Below, one piece after another: positions 53,652 to 63,521 of a DNA stretch of 64,000 bases. Positions within the stretch are counted from its first letter, which is position 1; each line of letters starts with the position of its first letter. The position numbers and the translations under genes are program-made. Under the pieces are notes generated by a model that worked only from the letters and a program-made list of their open reading frames with translations, was not told the origin of the DNA and made no database searches. Source of the stretch: JAHJQQ01 sp963737555. Its GTDB lineage: Bacteria > Pseudomonadota > Gammaproteobacteria > Thiohalobacterales > Thiohalobacteraceae. The stretch spans positions 248,001-312,000 of the forward strand of contig CAVTTB010000009.1 of assembly GCA_963737555.1 (NCBI GenBank), written 5' to 3'.

Positions 53652-54245
53652 TTATTCAGTGACGGTGACTTTTTCGATAATCACATCTTCGATCGGCACA
53701 TCACCATGACCGCCGCGATTGCCGGTGGCGACCTTCTCGATGGCGCGTACCACATCCATACCTTCGACGACTTTACCGAACACGCAATAACCCCAACCCT
53801 GCGCGGTCGGTGCACTGTAGTTGAGGAAGCCGTTGTCCTTGGTGTTGATGAAGAACTGTGCCGTGGCCGAATCCGGATTCGGGGTGCGGGCCATGGCGAT
53901 GGTGCCAAGGTCGTTCTTCAGGCCGTTATCCGCTTCGTTCTTGATCATGCCGCCGGTCTCTTTTTGATCCATGCCCGGCACGAAGCCGCCGCCCTGAATC
54001 ATGAAGTTGGGGATGACGCGATGGAAAATCGTGCCGTTGTAGAAGCCGGCGCGGGCGTATTCCAGAAAGTTGGCAACGGTGATGGGCGCCTTGGCAGCAT
54101 CCAGTTCCAGGACGATCAGGCCCTTATTGGTTTGCATCTGTACGGTCACGGTAGTGGCTCCTGTTGGGGTCGGGCTCGCGGATGCATTGCTGGCAAAGGC
54201 GCAAGCAAGCACGAAGCTCAAGATCAATCGACGCAGGCTGGACAT
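53652..54245 (-). CDS. ppiA: Periplasmic cyclophilin-type peptidyl-prolyl isomerase
   Basis: The 197-residue protein has a signal peptide (MSSLRRLILSFVLACAFASNASA) and a cyclophilin domain: ITVANFLEYARAGFYNGTIFHRVIPNFMIQGGGF, GTIAMARTPNPDSATAQFFINTKDNGFLNY, and GWGYCVFGKVVEGMDVV. The catalytic Arg (FHRV) and Gln (MIQGG) are present. The signal makes it PpiA-like; a cytoplasmic PpiB would lack it. It is divergent from gltX and upstream of lpxH. Confidence 0.93.
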   Translation of the reverse strand: MSSLRRLILSFVLACAFASNASASPTPTGATTVTVQMQTNKGLIVLELDAAKAPITVANFLEYARAGFYNGTIFHRVIPNFMIQGGGFVPGMDQKETGGMIKNEADNGLKNDLGTIAMARTPNPDSATAQFFINTKDNGFLNYSAPTAQGWGYCVFGKVVEGMDVVRAIEKVATGNRGGHGDVPIEDVIIEKVTVTE

Positions 54246-54397
54246 GGGTTACTGCTCCTCGATTTTCGGAGGCGCCATGATATAGCAGCCGGCCGGAAAA
54301 CTCACGGTGTACGTGCGACAGTACCTTATACCGATGTCTGCCAGCGCCTATCGGTAGCTTTGTTCCAATGAGGGCTTTCCGTTACCATGGCCGCGCT

Positions 54398-55877
54398 ATG
54401 AACCAAGCCCCTATCAAAACCCGTTTTGCCCCCAGCCCCACCGGCGCATTGCACCTCGGCAATCTGCGCACGGCGTTGTTCAACGCGCTCTATGCGCGCG
54501 GCCATGACGGTTGCTTCGTGCTGCGCATCGAGGATACCGATGCCGAGCGCAGTCGCGCCGAGTACACAGCCGCTTTGCAGGCCGATCTGCGCTGGCTGGG
54601 CCTGGATTGGCAGGAAGGTCCCGAAGTCGGTGGTGCGGCCGCACCGTATCTGCAATCCGAGCGTGCGGCCATCTATGCGAGTTATTTCCAGACGCTGGAA
54701 ACCAGCGATCATGCCTACCCGTGTTTCTGCTCGCAACAGGAACTGAGTGTCGCGCGCAAGGTGCAGCAGGCCTCCGGTCGGCCGCCGCGTTATCCCGGCA
54801 CCTGCGCCCGGCTGACGCCGGAGCAACGCGAGGCGAAGCGTGCGCAAGGCCTCACGCCGACCTTGCGTTTTCGGGTGCCGGATGGGCATGAAATAACCTT
54901 CGAAGATTATGTGCGTGGTCACCAGAGTTTTCGTAGCGACGACATCGGCGATTTCGTCATTCGGCGCAGTGATGGCAGTGCGGCATTTTTCTTCAGCAAC
55001 GCTGTCGACGATGCGCTGATGGGTGTTACGCAAGTGCTGCGTGGCGAAGATCATCTGGCGAACACGCCGCGGCAGTTGCTGCTGCTGGAGGCCTTAGGCA
55101 TGCCGACGCCGCAATACGGGCATATCGCGCTGATCGTCGGTGATGATGGCAGTCCGCTATCCAAGCGTCACGGCAGTCGCAGTATTCGCGAGTTGAGCGA
55201 AGAGGGCATTCTGCCGCTGGCGCTGATCAATCATCTGGCGCGCGTGGGTCATACTTATGAATCCGATGTGTTCATGGACCTGGCGGAACTTGCGGCGCAT
55301 TTCGACCTGGGCCGACTGGGACGTGCGCCGGCGCGCCACGATCCCGCGCAGTTGCTGCATTGGCAGAAAGAGGCGGTCGCCCGTTGCAGCGATGCCGAGC
55401 TCTGGGCGTGGATGTGCGCGCGTACTTATCAGGGTGGGCAGCGTATCCAGACGTGGGTGCCGGAGGCCGAGGCGATGAATTTCGTGCACACCGTGCGCGA
55501 CAATATCGTCATGCCGCTGGATGCCTATCTGTGGGCGGGCAGTCTGTACGCGCCCGCGGACGGCTTTCGATCCCGACGCGCGTCACGTGATCGTGCAAGC
55601 GGGCGCGGAATTCTTCCGTACCGCGCAGGCGGACGCCGCGGCGGCGAGCACAGACTTCAAAACCTTCATCAAACAACTGGGCACGGCCACGGGTCGCAAG
55701 GGCAAGGAATTATTCATGCCGCTGCGCGCGGCCCTGAGCGGTCAGCTCAGCGATGCGGAATGTGGTGGTATCTGGCGCAACGGTCCTGAACTGGCGCGCA
55801 TCGCCGGACTGCTTGGCGAGACACGCCTGCGTGAGCGGCTGCAAGCTGCACAACACTGCTGTGAACTCTCTGTCTAG
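54398..55877 (+). CDS. gltX: Glutamyl-tRNA synthetase (frameshifted)
   Basis: GltX charges tRNA-Glu. ATG 54398 gives MNQAPIKTRFAPSPTGALHLGNLRTALFNAL, with the HIGH-equivalent HLGN. Further on are RIEDTDAERSRAEY, YPCFCSQQEL, RGEDHLANTPRQLLLLEAL and the KMSKS-equivalent PLSKRHGS. The frame breaks in TTT at 55565-55567. Skipping one base continues FDPDARHVIVQAGAEFF and ends FKTFIKQLGTATGRKGKELFMPLRAALSG, the normal anticodon-binding C-terminus (492 residues). cysS follows 11 bases later. Confidence 0.95.
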
Positions 55878-55888
55878 GACTTATTCGT

Positions 55889-57268
55889 ATGCTGCATATC
55901 CATAACAGTCTTACCCGCCGCAAGGAGCCGTTTCAACCCATCGAGCCCGGCAAGGTGCGCATGTATGTCTGCGGCATGACCGTGTATGACTACTGCCATA
56001 TCGGTCATGCGCGGGTGATGGTGGTGTTTGATGTGATCGCGCGTTACTTGCGGGCGACCGGCTATCACCTGACCTATGTGCGCAACATCACCGATATCGA
56101 CGATAAGATCATCAAGCGTGCGCAGGAAAATGGTGAAGATTTCATGGCGCTCACCGAGCGCTTCATTCAGGCGATGCATGAAGACAGTGACGCATTGGGC
56201 GTGCTGCCGCCGGACCAGGAGCCGCGTGCGACGGCCGCCATGGCCGACATCGTGCGCATGGTCGAGACGCTGATCGCGCGCGGTCATGCCTATGCCGCCG
56301 CCAACGGCGATGTGTATTACGACGTCAGCAGTTTTGCCGCGTATGGCCGACTGTCCGGCGAACAACCGGATGAGTTGCGTGCCGGCGCGCGAGTCGATGT
56401 CGACGAGGGCAAGGACGATCCGCTGGATTTCGTGTTGTGGAAGGCCGCCAAGCCCGGCGAGCCGGCCTGGGATTCGCCGTGGGGTCGTGGTCGTCCGGGT
56501 TGGCATATCGAATGCTCGGCGATGTCGAACTGCTGCCTGGGCGAGCATTTCGATATTCACGGCGGCGGCATGGATCTGAAATTCCCGCACCATGAAAACG
56601 AGATTGCTCAGAGCGAGGGTGCGACCGGACACAAATTCGTCAATTACTGGATACACAATGGTTTCGTTCAGGTTGACGAGGAAAAGATGTCCAAGTCACT
56701 GGGCAACTTCTTCACCGTGCGCGAGGTGTTGGCGCGCTACCAGCCGGAGGTGATCCGCTTCTTCATCTTGGGCAGCCATTACCGCAGTCCACTGAATTAC
56801 ACCGAAGACAATCTCAACCAGGCGCGCGGTGCGTTGACGCGCTTGTATACGGCATTGCGCGGCGTCGATACCGCGCCGGGGCAGCGCTTGGACAGTTATG
56901 CCAGGCGCTTCCAGGCCGCGATGGATGACGACTTCAATACGCCCGAGGCGCTGGCGGTGCTGTTCGACCTCGCCAGTGCCTTGAATCGCGCCCGCGAGCA
57001 GGGTGAGTCGGCCAGTGATTATGCGGCCACGCTGCGGGAATTGGGCGAGGTCCTGGGTTTGTTGCAGGACAATCCGGATGCCTTCATGCAGGGCAGTGCC
57101 GGTGCGACAGGGCTGAGCGATGCCGAGATTCAAGGCTTGATCGATGCCCGGCGGGCGGCGCGCGTGGCCAAGGACTGGGCCGAATCCGACCGTCTCCGCG
57201 ACGTTCTGAAAGACCAAGGCGTTATTCTGGAAGATGGTGCCCAAGGCACGACCTGGCGACGTGCCTGA
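55889..57268 (+). CDS. cysS: Cysteinyl-tRNA synthetase
   Basis: The 459-residue class I synthetase has zinc ligands at MYVCGMTVYDYCHIGHARVMV (which includes HIGH), WHIECSAMS and HHENEIAQSE (HExxE-type region), the KMSKS motif EEKMSKSLGNF, and a C-terminal DALR and anticodon part (ALAVLFDLASALNRAREQ). The frame is intact. It is cotranscribed with gltX. Confidence 0.97.
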   Translation: MLHIHNSLTRRKEPFQPIEPGKVRMYVCGMTVYDYCHIGHARVMVVFDVIARYLRATGYHLTYVRNITDIDDKIIKRAQENGEDFMALTERFIQAMHEDSDALGVLPPDQEPRATAAMADIVRMVETLIARGHAYAAANGDVYYDVSSFAAYGRLSGEQPDELRAGARVDVDEGKDDPLDFVLWKAAKPGEPAWDSPWGRGRPGWHIECSAMSNCCLGEHFDIHGGGMDLKFPHHENEIAQSEGATGHKFVNYWIHNGFVQVDEEKMSKSLGNFFTVREVLARYQPEVIRFFILGSHYRSPLNYTEDNLNQARGALTRLYTALRGVDTAPGQRLDSYARRFQAAMDDDFNTPEALAVLFDLASALNRAREQGESASDYAATLRELGEVLGLLQDNPDAFMQGSAGATGLSDAEIQGLIDARRAARVAKDWAESDRLRDVLKDQGVILEDGAQGTTWRRA

Positions 57269-57405
57269 TCTGTGATACCCGTCAAGATTCGCGCGCCTCT
57301 GCCGATAATAAAAACGTGGCAGGGCAGCCCATAAAATCAAAAAGTTAACGTATCTTGCAGAGGGTTCGAGCGAAGGATCGCGAGCGACCCTGCCGGGGCT
57401 GCCAT

Positions 57406-57804
57406 ATGACTGAACGATTCTTCCGCTTGATCGTGGGGGCACTGTTGCTGGTGTTCCTCTATTTCAATATCCATGCGGCAATTTCCGTGCTGATAGGCAT
57501 CCTGGTATTGGAAGGGGTCAGTAATTATCGCATCCCTTTGTTGGTCACGCGCCTGCGCCACAGCATTCGCCCCGAGTTTGGTGATAGCAGTGAGTTGATG
57601 CCGACGCTTCAGTACGCGCAGATTCCTTTTGACGCCGAGCGCGCGTGGCGTTTGGCGGTCGCCTTGATGCTGCTGGTGACCTTGTTCATCTTCAATGAAC
57701 AGTTGTGGTTCTTTCCCTGGTTTATGGGCTTTGCGATTTTCGGCGCCGGTTTGAGTGGCGTATGCCCGGTGCTCATCAGTCTCAAACTCGTGGGCTTCCG
57801 ATGA
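57406..57804 (+). CDS. Small DUF2892-like inner-membrane protein
   Basis: The 132-residue protein has two pairs of membrane spans: FFRLIVGALLLVFLYFNIHAAISVLIGILVLEGV and AWRLAVALMLLVTLFIFNEQLWFFPWFMGFAIFGAGLSGVCPV. The second pair followed by GLSGVCP matches the DUF2892 (YgaP-like transmembrane) pattern. It begins MTERFFRL at ATG 57406; the ORF from 57355 adds a basic unlikely N-terminus. Its stop overlaps the start of the GGDEF/EAL gene (ATGA), so the two are translationally coupled and may work together. Function unknown. Confidence 0.75.
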   Translation: MTERFFRLIVGALLLVFLYFNIHAAISVLIGILVLEGVSNYRIPLLVTRLRHSIRPEFGDSSELMPTLQYAQIPFDAERAWRLAVALMLLVTLFIFNEQLWFFPWFMGFAIFGAGLSGVCPVLISLKLVGFR

Positions 57805-60242
57805 ATCTGGGTCAGTCCGAGAGCGGTACCAGAACAAGCCTGCGCGGTCGTCTGCCGCTCAAAATTACCGGCATCGTTTTTTGGGGGATGATGCTGGTCG
57901 GTATGGTTTTTTCGCTGATTCAGCTGCGCGGTCTGGACGATCAGGTGATGGGGCGAGTCGCACTGAATGCGGACCGCTTCATTGTGGATGTGCTTGACCG
58001 ACTTGATCGCAATCCGGGTAAAGAACTCGATAAGACAAGTGGTCAGTTTAACGATTTGCTCGCCGCGCATGACTTCAGCGGGGTGATTTTGCGTACCCGT
58101 GACGGCCTGTATCACTTGGGTGAAACGCCTGATGGTGAGGGATACGCGGATACGGCCATCCTGGATCATCCGCTAGGCAGTAACGCTCATGGCCTCGAGC
58201 GTGTCCTGTTTTACCATGAAAGCCTGCAAGCGTTGATGGATGCCAAGCGCAAGGAACTCTTGGTGACCATGGGCGCCTTATTCCTGTTTTTCGGGCTCAT
58301 TCTGCAATGGATATTGCAACGTGTTTTGACGGGTCCGTTTCTCAGTATGGTGAATACGGCGGAAAGTTTTTCCAGTGGTGCAACGGATGCCCGCTTTGAT
58401 GAACGACGCCATGACGAATTCGGTTTTCTGGGCAAGTTCTTCAACAAGGCGCTGAATTATCTTTTACAGCAGCAGGATGAGTTGCGTGATGCGCTCGATC
58501 GGGTGCGTGAATCGGAAGCCGCACTCTATCAGGAGAAAGAGCGCGCAGAAGTCACGCTTTATTCAATCGGCGATGCAGTCATCACGACTGACGAGTCCTG
58601 TTGCATCGAATATCTCAACCCGGTTGCCGAACGTCTGACAGGTTGGACGTTGGCGGATGTGCAGGGCAAGTCGTTGTCGGCTGTGATGCGGCTGGTCAAC
58701 GAGAATTCCCGTCAGCCGGTAGCCAATCCCGTAGAGCTGTGCCTGAAGTGCGGTGAAATTCTCGAACTCGCGGACCATACCATACTGTTGCGCGACGACG
58801 GCGAGGAAATCGCGATTGCAGATTCGGCGGCGCCGATCCGCGACCGTGCTGGACGGGTCATCGGTGCGGTGATGGTGTTTCACGACGTCGGGCATGCACG
58901 CAAACTGGCTCGGCAGTTGTCCTATCAGGCCACGCATGATGCGCTGACCGGGTTATTAAATCGTCGCGCTTTCGAAGAACAACTCAAAGATGCCCTGGTG
59001 TCGGCGCACGAAGATGATCGTGAGCATGCGCTGTGCTACCTGGATCTCGATCAGTTCAAGATTGTCAACGATACCTGTGGTCACATCGCCGGAGATGAGT
59101 TGCTCAAGCAGCTGGCCCATCTTCTACAGAGCAAGGTGCGCGAGGCGGATATTCTGTCGCGCCTGGGCGGTGACGAGTTCGGTATCTTACTGCGTTGTTG
59201 CACGTTGGATCAGGCGCGCGTGATTGCGGAGGATGTGCGTCGCAGTGTGCGCGACTTCCGCTTTGTTTGTGACGAGCACAGTTTCGAGACTGGCGTCAGT
59301 GTCGGTGTGGTGTCCATCAATGGACAGACGCAGAATCTGGCCGAAGTGCAGAGTGCCGCCGATGTGGCCTGTTATGCGGCCAAGGAGGGCGGGCGTAATC
59401 GCGTACATGTGTATGTGCCCAATGATCGCGAGCTGCAGCAGCGTCAGGGTGAAATGCGCTGGGTATCGCGTATCCACAAGGCGATGGCTGAAAATCGTTT
59501 CATCCTGTATTGCCAGCCGATCATGCCGGTCGATCCAAATTCCGCGCTGACGCCGCACTACGAAATATTGCTGCGCATCCTGGGCGAAGATGGTCAGGAG
59601 GTGCCGCCGATGGCGTTTATCCCAGCGGCGGAACGTTACAATCTCATGCCGATGATCGACCGGTGGGTGGTGGAGAATGTGCTGCGCAATGTCGGGCGCG
59701 CGTCGAGTACGCTGCAGGATGCCATCTGGACGATAAACGTCTCGGGCCGTTCTTTGGGCGATGAAGAATTCCTACAGGCTGTGTCCGAAGAGATTGCGGC
59801 GGCGGACATTCCGGGTGACCGAATCTGCTTCGAGATCACCGAAACCGCCGCCATCGCCAATCTGCGGCGGGCATCGCGCTTCATCAAGACGCTCCGCGCC
59901 CGCGGCTGCAAATTCGCGCTGGACGATTTCGGCAGCGGTCTGAGTTCGTTCGCTTATCTGAAGAATCTTGAAGTCGACTACCTGAAGATCGACGGTAGTT
60001 TCGTGCGTGACATTGCCACTGACGCGATCGATCGTGCGATGGTCGAGTCCATCAACAATGTCGGGCATGTGATGCAGATCCGGACCATCGCCGAATTCGT
60101 GGAAAACCAGGAAATACTGGCAGTGCTGCGTGAGTTGGGTGTCGATTACGCGCAGGGTTATGGGATTGCCAAACCGCAGCCATTTCTGGCGTTGTTGGAG
60201 CCTGCGTCTGACGACGCGCCGAGGGTGCGTGTCGGTGGTTGA
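57801..60242 (+). CDS. Membrane HAMP-PAS-GGDEF-EAL regulator (cyclic-di-GMP turnover)
   Basis: The 813-residue protein has an N-terminal span (LKITGIVFWGMMLVGMVFSLI), a periplasmic sensor of about 125 residues, a second span (LLVTMGALFLFFGLILQWIL) and HAMP linker. A PAS domain (YSIGDAVITTDESCCIEYLNPVAERLTGW) precedes the output domains. The cyclase domain has DALTGLLNRRAF, FKIVNDTCGH and an intact RLGGDEFGI active site with the upstream RxxD inhibitory site (READ). The EAL domain has EILLRI in place of EALLR, plus DDFGSGLSSF, YLKIDGSFV and E in ICFEITETAAI. Both activities are possible; the EIL change does not necessarily inactivate. Confidence 0.93.
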   Translation: MNLGQSESGTRTSLRGRLPLKITGIVFWGMMLVGMVFSLIQLRGLDDQVMGRVALNADRFIVDVLDRLDRNPGKELDKTSGQFNDLLAAHDFSGVILRTRDGLYHLGETPDGEGYADTAILDHPLGSNAHGLERVLFYHESLQALMDAKRKELLVTMGALFLFFGLILQWILQRVLTGPFLSMVNTAESFSSGATDARFDERRHDEFGFLGKFFNKALNYLLQQQDELRDALDRVRESEAALYQEKERAEVTLYSIGDAVITTDESCCIEYLNPVAERLTGWTLADVQGKSLSAVMRLVNENSRQPVANPVELCLKCGEILELADHTILLRDDGEEIAIADSAAPIRDRAGRVIGAVMVFHDVGHARKLARQLSYQATHDALTGLLNRRAFEEQLKDALVSAHEDDREHALCYLDLDQFKIVNDTCGHIAGDELLKQLAHLLQSKVREADILSRLGGDEFGILLRCCTLDQARVIAEDVRRSVRDFRFVCDEHSFETGVSVGVVSINGQTQNLAEVQSAADVACYAAKEGGRNRVHVYVPNDRELQQRQGEMRWVSRIHKAMAENRFILYCQPIMPVDPNSALTPHYEILLRILGEDGQEVPPMAFIPAAERYNLMPMIDRWVVENVLRNVGRASSTLQDAIWTINVSGRSLGDEEFLQAVSEEIAAADIPGDRICFEITETAAIANLRRASRFIKTLRARGCKFALDDFGSGLSSFAYLKNLEVDYLKIDGSFVRDIATDAIDRAMVESINNVGHVMQIRTIAEFVENQEILAVLRELGVDYAQGYGIAKPQPFLALLEPASDDAPRVRVGG

Positions 60243-60245
60243 GGT

Positions 60246-61100
60246 TTAGTCGTGGAATTGCTCTGCGGCTAGCAAGGTGTTTTGCAATAATGTCGCAACC
60301 GTCATGGGACCAACGCCACCCGGGACGGGCGTGATCCAGGCGGCGCGTTGTCTGGCTACTTCGAATTCGATATCACCCACGAGACGGCCATCTGCGGTGC
60401 GATTGATGCCGACATCGATGACTGTCGACCCCGGTTTGATCCATTCGCCTTTGACCAGCCCAGGTTTACCCGCCGCGACCACCAGGATATCGGCCCGGCC
60501 CACATGCAGGGCCAGATCGGTGGTGAAGCGGTGGCAGGTCGTGACGGTGCAGCCGGCGAGCAGCAGTTCCAGCCCCATGGGTCGTCCGACATGATTGGAC
60601 GCGCCAACCACCACCGCCTCTCGACCATAGAATGTTTCGCCGGTGTGCTTGAGCAAGGTGATGACACCGAAGGGTGTGCAGGAACGCAGCAAGGGCATGC
60701 GTATCGCGAGGCGGCCGATGTTGTAGGGATGAAAGCCGTCGATATCTTTATCCGGGCGGATTTTTTCCACCACGGTCTCGGCATCGATGTGTGCCGGCAA
60801 TGGCAGTTGCACGAGAATGCCATCGATGTCGGGATCTGCATTCAGGCTATCGATCAGGGCCAGCAAGTCGACTTGGCTGGTCGCGGCGGGAAGGTCGTGG
60901 GCGTACGAGCGGACGCCGGCCTCTTCGCAACCTTTGCGCTTGTTGCGGACATAGACCTCCGAGGCGGGGTCGTCGCCGACCAGAATGACCGCCAGGCCGG
61001 GCGCGCGTAGTCCGCGTGCCAGGCGCTTATCGACCTGTGTTTTGATCTCGCTGCGGATACCGGCGGCGATTGCCTTGCCATCAATCAGACGTGCTGTCAC
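60246..61100 (-). CDS. folD: Methylenetetrahydrofolate dehydrogenase / cyclohydrolase
   Basis: FolD interconverts 5,10-methylene- and 10-formyl-tetrahydrofolate. The 284-residue protein has GLAVILVGDDPASEVYVRNKRKGCEEAG (catalytic Lys), DGILVQLPLPAHID, DKDIDGFHPYNIGRL, VVVGASNHVGRPMGLELL (the usual Ser after ASN..VG is Asn-His here), and PVPGGVGPMTVATLLQNT. Convergent with the GGDEF/EAL gene, 3 bases apart. It lies upstream, on the opposite strand, of the tRNA cluster, as in pseudomonads. Confidence 0.97.
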   Translation of the reverse strand: MTARLIDGKAIAAGIRSEIKTQVDKRLARGLRAPGLAVILVGDDPASEVYVRNKRKGCEEAGVRSYAHDLPAATSQVDLLALIDSLNADPDIDGILVQLPLPAHIDAETVVEKIRPDKDIDGFHPYNIGRLAIRMPLLRSCTPFGVITLLKHTGETFYGREAVVVGASNHVGRPMGLELLLAGCTVTTCHRFTTDLALHVGRADILVVAAGKPGLVKGEWIKPGSTVIDVGINRTADGRLVGDIEFEVARQRAAWITPVPGGVGPMTVATLLQNTLLAAEQFHD

Positions 61101-61196
61101 TGGAGATATCCCGAAGTTGTGGCGCTGGCCCGGAAGGTCGGCGATTCTCGCACGTCGTCGCCCACGGCCTCAAGGCGCTTGGGTGCAGTTGCGGCG

Positions 61197-61226
61197 TTGA
61201 CCCTTCGAGGGCGGTGCGCGTATCAT
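61197..61226 (+). promoter_or_regulatory. Candidate promoter of the tRNA cluster
   Basis: TTGACC (61197-61202) and TATCAT (61221-61226) are separated by 18 bases and lie about 50 bases before tRNA-Pro. GC-rich sequence follows the -10 box. Confidence 0.55.
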
Positions 61227-61275
61227 CTGCGCCCTTGCCCAGACCCAAGCCAAGAACAGGGCGCGGGTGTAGACG

Positions 61276-61352
61276 CGGGGTGTAGCGCAGCCTGGTAGCG
61301 CGCCTGCTTTGGGAGCAGGATGTCGGGGGTTCGAATCCCTCTACCCCGACCA
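61276..61352 (+). tRNA. tRNA-Pro (anticodon UGG)
   Basis: A 77-base cloverleaf with acceptor CGGGGTG paired to TACCCCG-like (CTACCCCG), D arm GCGCAGCCTGGTAGCGC, anticodon loop TTTGGGA (UGG), T arm GGGGGTTCGAATCCCTC and encoded CCA. It is first of five tRNA genes in the order Pro, Arg, His, Lys, Leu before tig. Confidence 0.96.
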
Positions 61353-61522
61353 TTGGAGTCAGGTTGCCCGACGTGTTGTGAGTTGGGTTTCCGCAGTTGG
61401 CACGGTCGCGGATTCGTTTCCCCGACACATTAGAGCGGTCCGGATGAGAATGCCGTAGTTGCTGCGGCGAACGTCGAGGCTAGAAGCATCGACGGTCTGA
61501 TTCGAGCCAGAGCGAGTGATCC

Positions 61523-61599
61523 GCGCCCGTAGCTCAGCTGGATAGAGCATCGGCCTTCTAAGCCGAGGGTCGCAGGTTCAAGTCCTGCCGGGCGCGCCA
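61523..61599 (+). tRNA. tRNA-Arg (anticodon UCU)
   Basis: Acceptor GCGCCCG/CGGGCGC, D arm GCTCAGCTGGATAGAGC, anticodon loop CTTCTAA (UCU), T arm GCAGGTTCAAGTCCTGC, discriminator G and encoded CCA. The 170-base gap after tRNA-Pro has no gene that I can support. Confidence 0.96.
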
Positions 61600-61629
61600 T
61601 ACCCGGCGGGGTTTCGCAGCAGTGCAATG

Positions 61630-61705
61630 GTGGGCGTAGCTCAGTTGGTAGAGCCCCGGATTGTGATTCCGGTCGTCGTGGGTTCGAGTCCCATCGTCCA
61701 CCCCA
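61630..61705 (+). tRNA. tRNA-His (anticodon GUG)
   Basis: Acceptor GTGGGCG/CGTCCAC with discriminator C and an encoded G at 61629 that can be the special G-1 base. D arm GCTCAGTTGGTAGAGC, anticodon loop TTGTGAT (GUG), T arm GTGGGTTCGAGTCCCAT, encoded CCA. It starts 30 bases after tRNA-Arg. Confidence 0.96.
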
Positions 61706-61779
61706 TATTCCGACCGACGTTTGTTGGTCTGAGCTGTTGAATCCAGGTGTCTTTTCTGGTCCAATGGCCGCCCGTTTAC

Positions 61780-61855
<76 letters not shown>

Positions 61856-61991
61856 AATTTCCTCGCGTAGCACACCAAAATCCCGCCGATATTTTCCCAG
61901 AGTTCCAGTCGCTTGGGGCTACGCCTGGCCGTGTCATGGCGCTATAATGCCGGCGGTTTCGTCGCTTGCGAGAGGTGCGGGGGCGCAATTT

Positions 61992-62076
<85 letters not shown>

Positions 62077-62205
62077 TATGTAGTCGGAGCTTCGGCAGTG
62101 CAGAGCGTGTCGGAGCGGTAGATTTTAAAACATAACTTAGGTTTGGTTGGTGGCTGCCGCGAATCTCAACGTGATGATCGGCCGTCTCCCTGTAGAGGTG
62201 AACGC

Positions 62206-63508
62206 ATGCAAGTTTCTGTAGAAGCAACGGGTACCCTGGGTCGGCGCATGACTGTGCAAGTACCTGCGGATGGGATTGATCTGGAAGTCGAGAGCCGGCT
62301 CAAATCTCTGTCGCGCACGGCGCGGGTGTCCGGTTTCCGCCCCGGCAAAGTGCCGCTTAAGGTTGTGCAACAGCGCTATGGGCGGCAGGTCCATCTTGAA
62401 GTCGCGGGCGATGTAATGAGTCGCACGCTGCAAGAGGCGCTGTCGCAGCAGAATCTGCGTCCGGCCGGCGAACCTAAGCTGGAGCCGCGCACCGTCGAGA
62501 TGGGTCATGCGCTGGAATATGTTGCTGTGTTCGAGGTTTATCCCGAATTCGAGCCGGCCTCGCTGAGCGGTGCGGTGATCGAAAAGCCGGTGGCGACGAT
62601 CAGCGACAGTGATGTCGACAATATGCTGGCAAAACTGCGCCAGCAGCGCGCCAACTGGGAACCGGTCGAGCGTGCCGCGCAAGCGGGTGATCAGGTGACG
62701 GTCGATTTCACGGGCACTGTCGAGGGTGCGGAATTCGCCGGTGGCAGTGGCACGGGCATGGCGGTCGAAATCGGCAGCAAGCGCTTGATTGACGGCTTCG
62801 AGGAGAAGCTGATCGGTGCCAAGGCCGGTGATGAGATCACCATGGACCTACGTTTTCCCGGATACCTATCACAGCGTCGATGTGGCCGGTAAACCGGTGC
62901 AGTTCAAGGTCAAGGTGACGCAAGTCAGCGGATTGAAGCTTCCAGAAATCACCGACGAGTTCGCCAAATCGCTGGGCGTGGACAGTGCGGCTGCACTGCG
63001 CGACGAAGTAGCCAAAAATATGAGTCGCGAACTTGATCAGATGATTCAGGCCGTGACCAAGGAACGCGCCTTCAATCACCTTCTCGAAAAGAACGCGATT
63101 GAAGTGCCAAAGGCGTTGCTTGACGATGAGATCGATCGTTTGGCCAACGAGGCTCACGAGCAACTCGGCGGTAATCGACAAAGCGTCAAACTGCCGCGGA
63201 ATCTCTTTGAAGCGCGTGCGAACCGCCGCGTGGCCCTGGGTTTGATCATCGGCGAAATCATCAAGCGCAACGGCATTCAGGTCGATCCGGAACGCGTGCG
63301 CCGAACCGTTGAAACGCTCTCCGCCAGCTACGAGAACCCGGAAGAAGTCGTCAAGTGGTACTATGAAAATCGCGAGGCGCTGGGCAGTGCGCAGTCGTTG
63401 GTGCTCGAAGAGCAAGTTATGGAGTGGATTCTCGGGCAGGCACAGGTGGTAGAAAAGACTTGTAGCTTCGATGAGTTGACTGAAATTCGTAAGACGTTGA
63501 ATGCCTAA
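62206..63508 (+). CDS. tig: Trigger factor (frameshifted)
   Basis: Trigger factor is the ribosome-bound chaperone and prolyl isomerase. ATG 62206 gives MQVSVEATGTLGRRMTVQVP; the ribosome-binding signature is RVSGFRPGKVPLKVVQQRYG (GFRxGKxP). The PPIase region has GDQVTVDFTGTVEGAEFAGG and, after skipping one base near 62860, FPDTYHSVDVAGKPVQFKV. The helical C-terminus (LGVDSAAALRDEVAKNMSRELDQMI) completes 433 residues, the normal length. It precedes clpP, as in nearly all gammaproteobacteria. Confidence 0.96.
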
Positions 63509-63521
63509 AGGATCAATACCC

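Noticed and set aside
61353..61522. Additional RNA gene between tRNA-Pro and tRNA-Arg
   Set aside because: No cloverleaf or conserved structured RNA is visible; only short meaningless ORFs.
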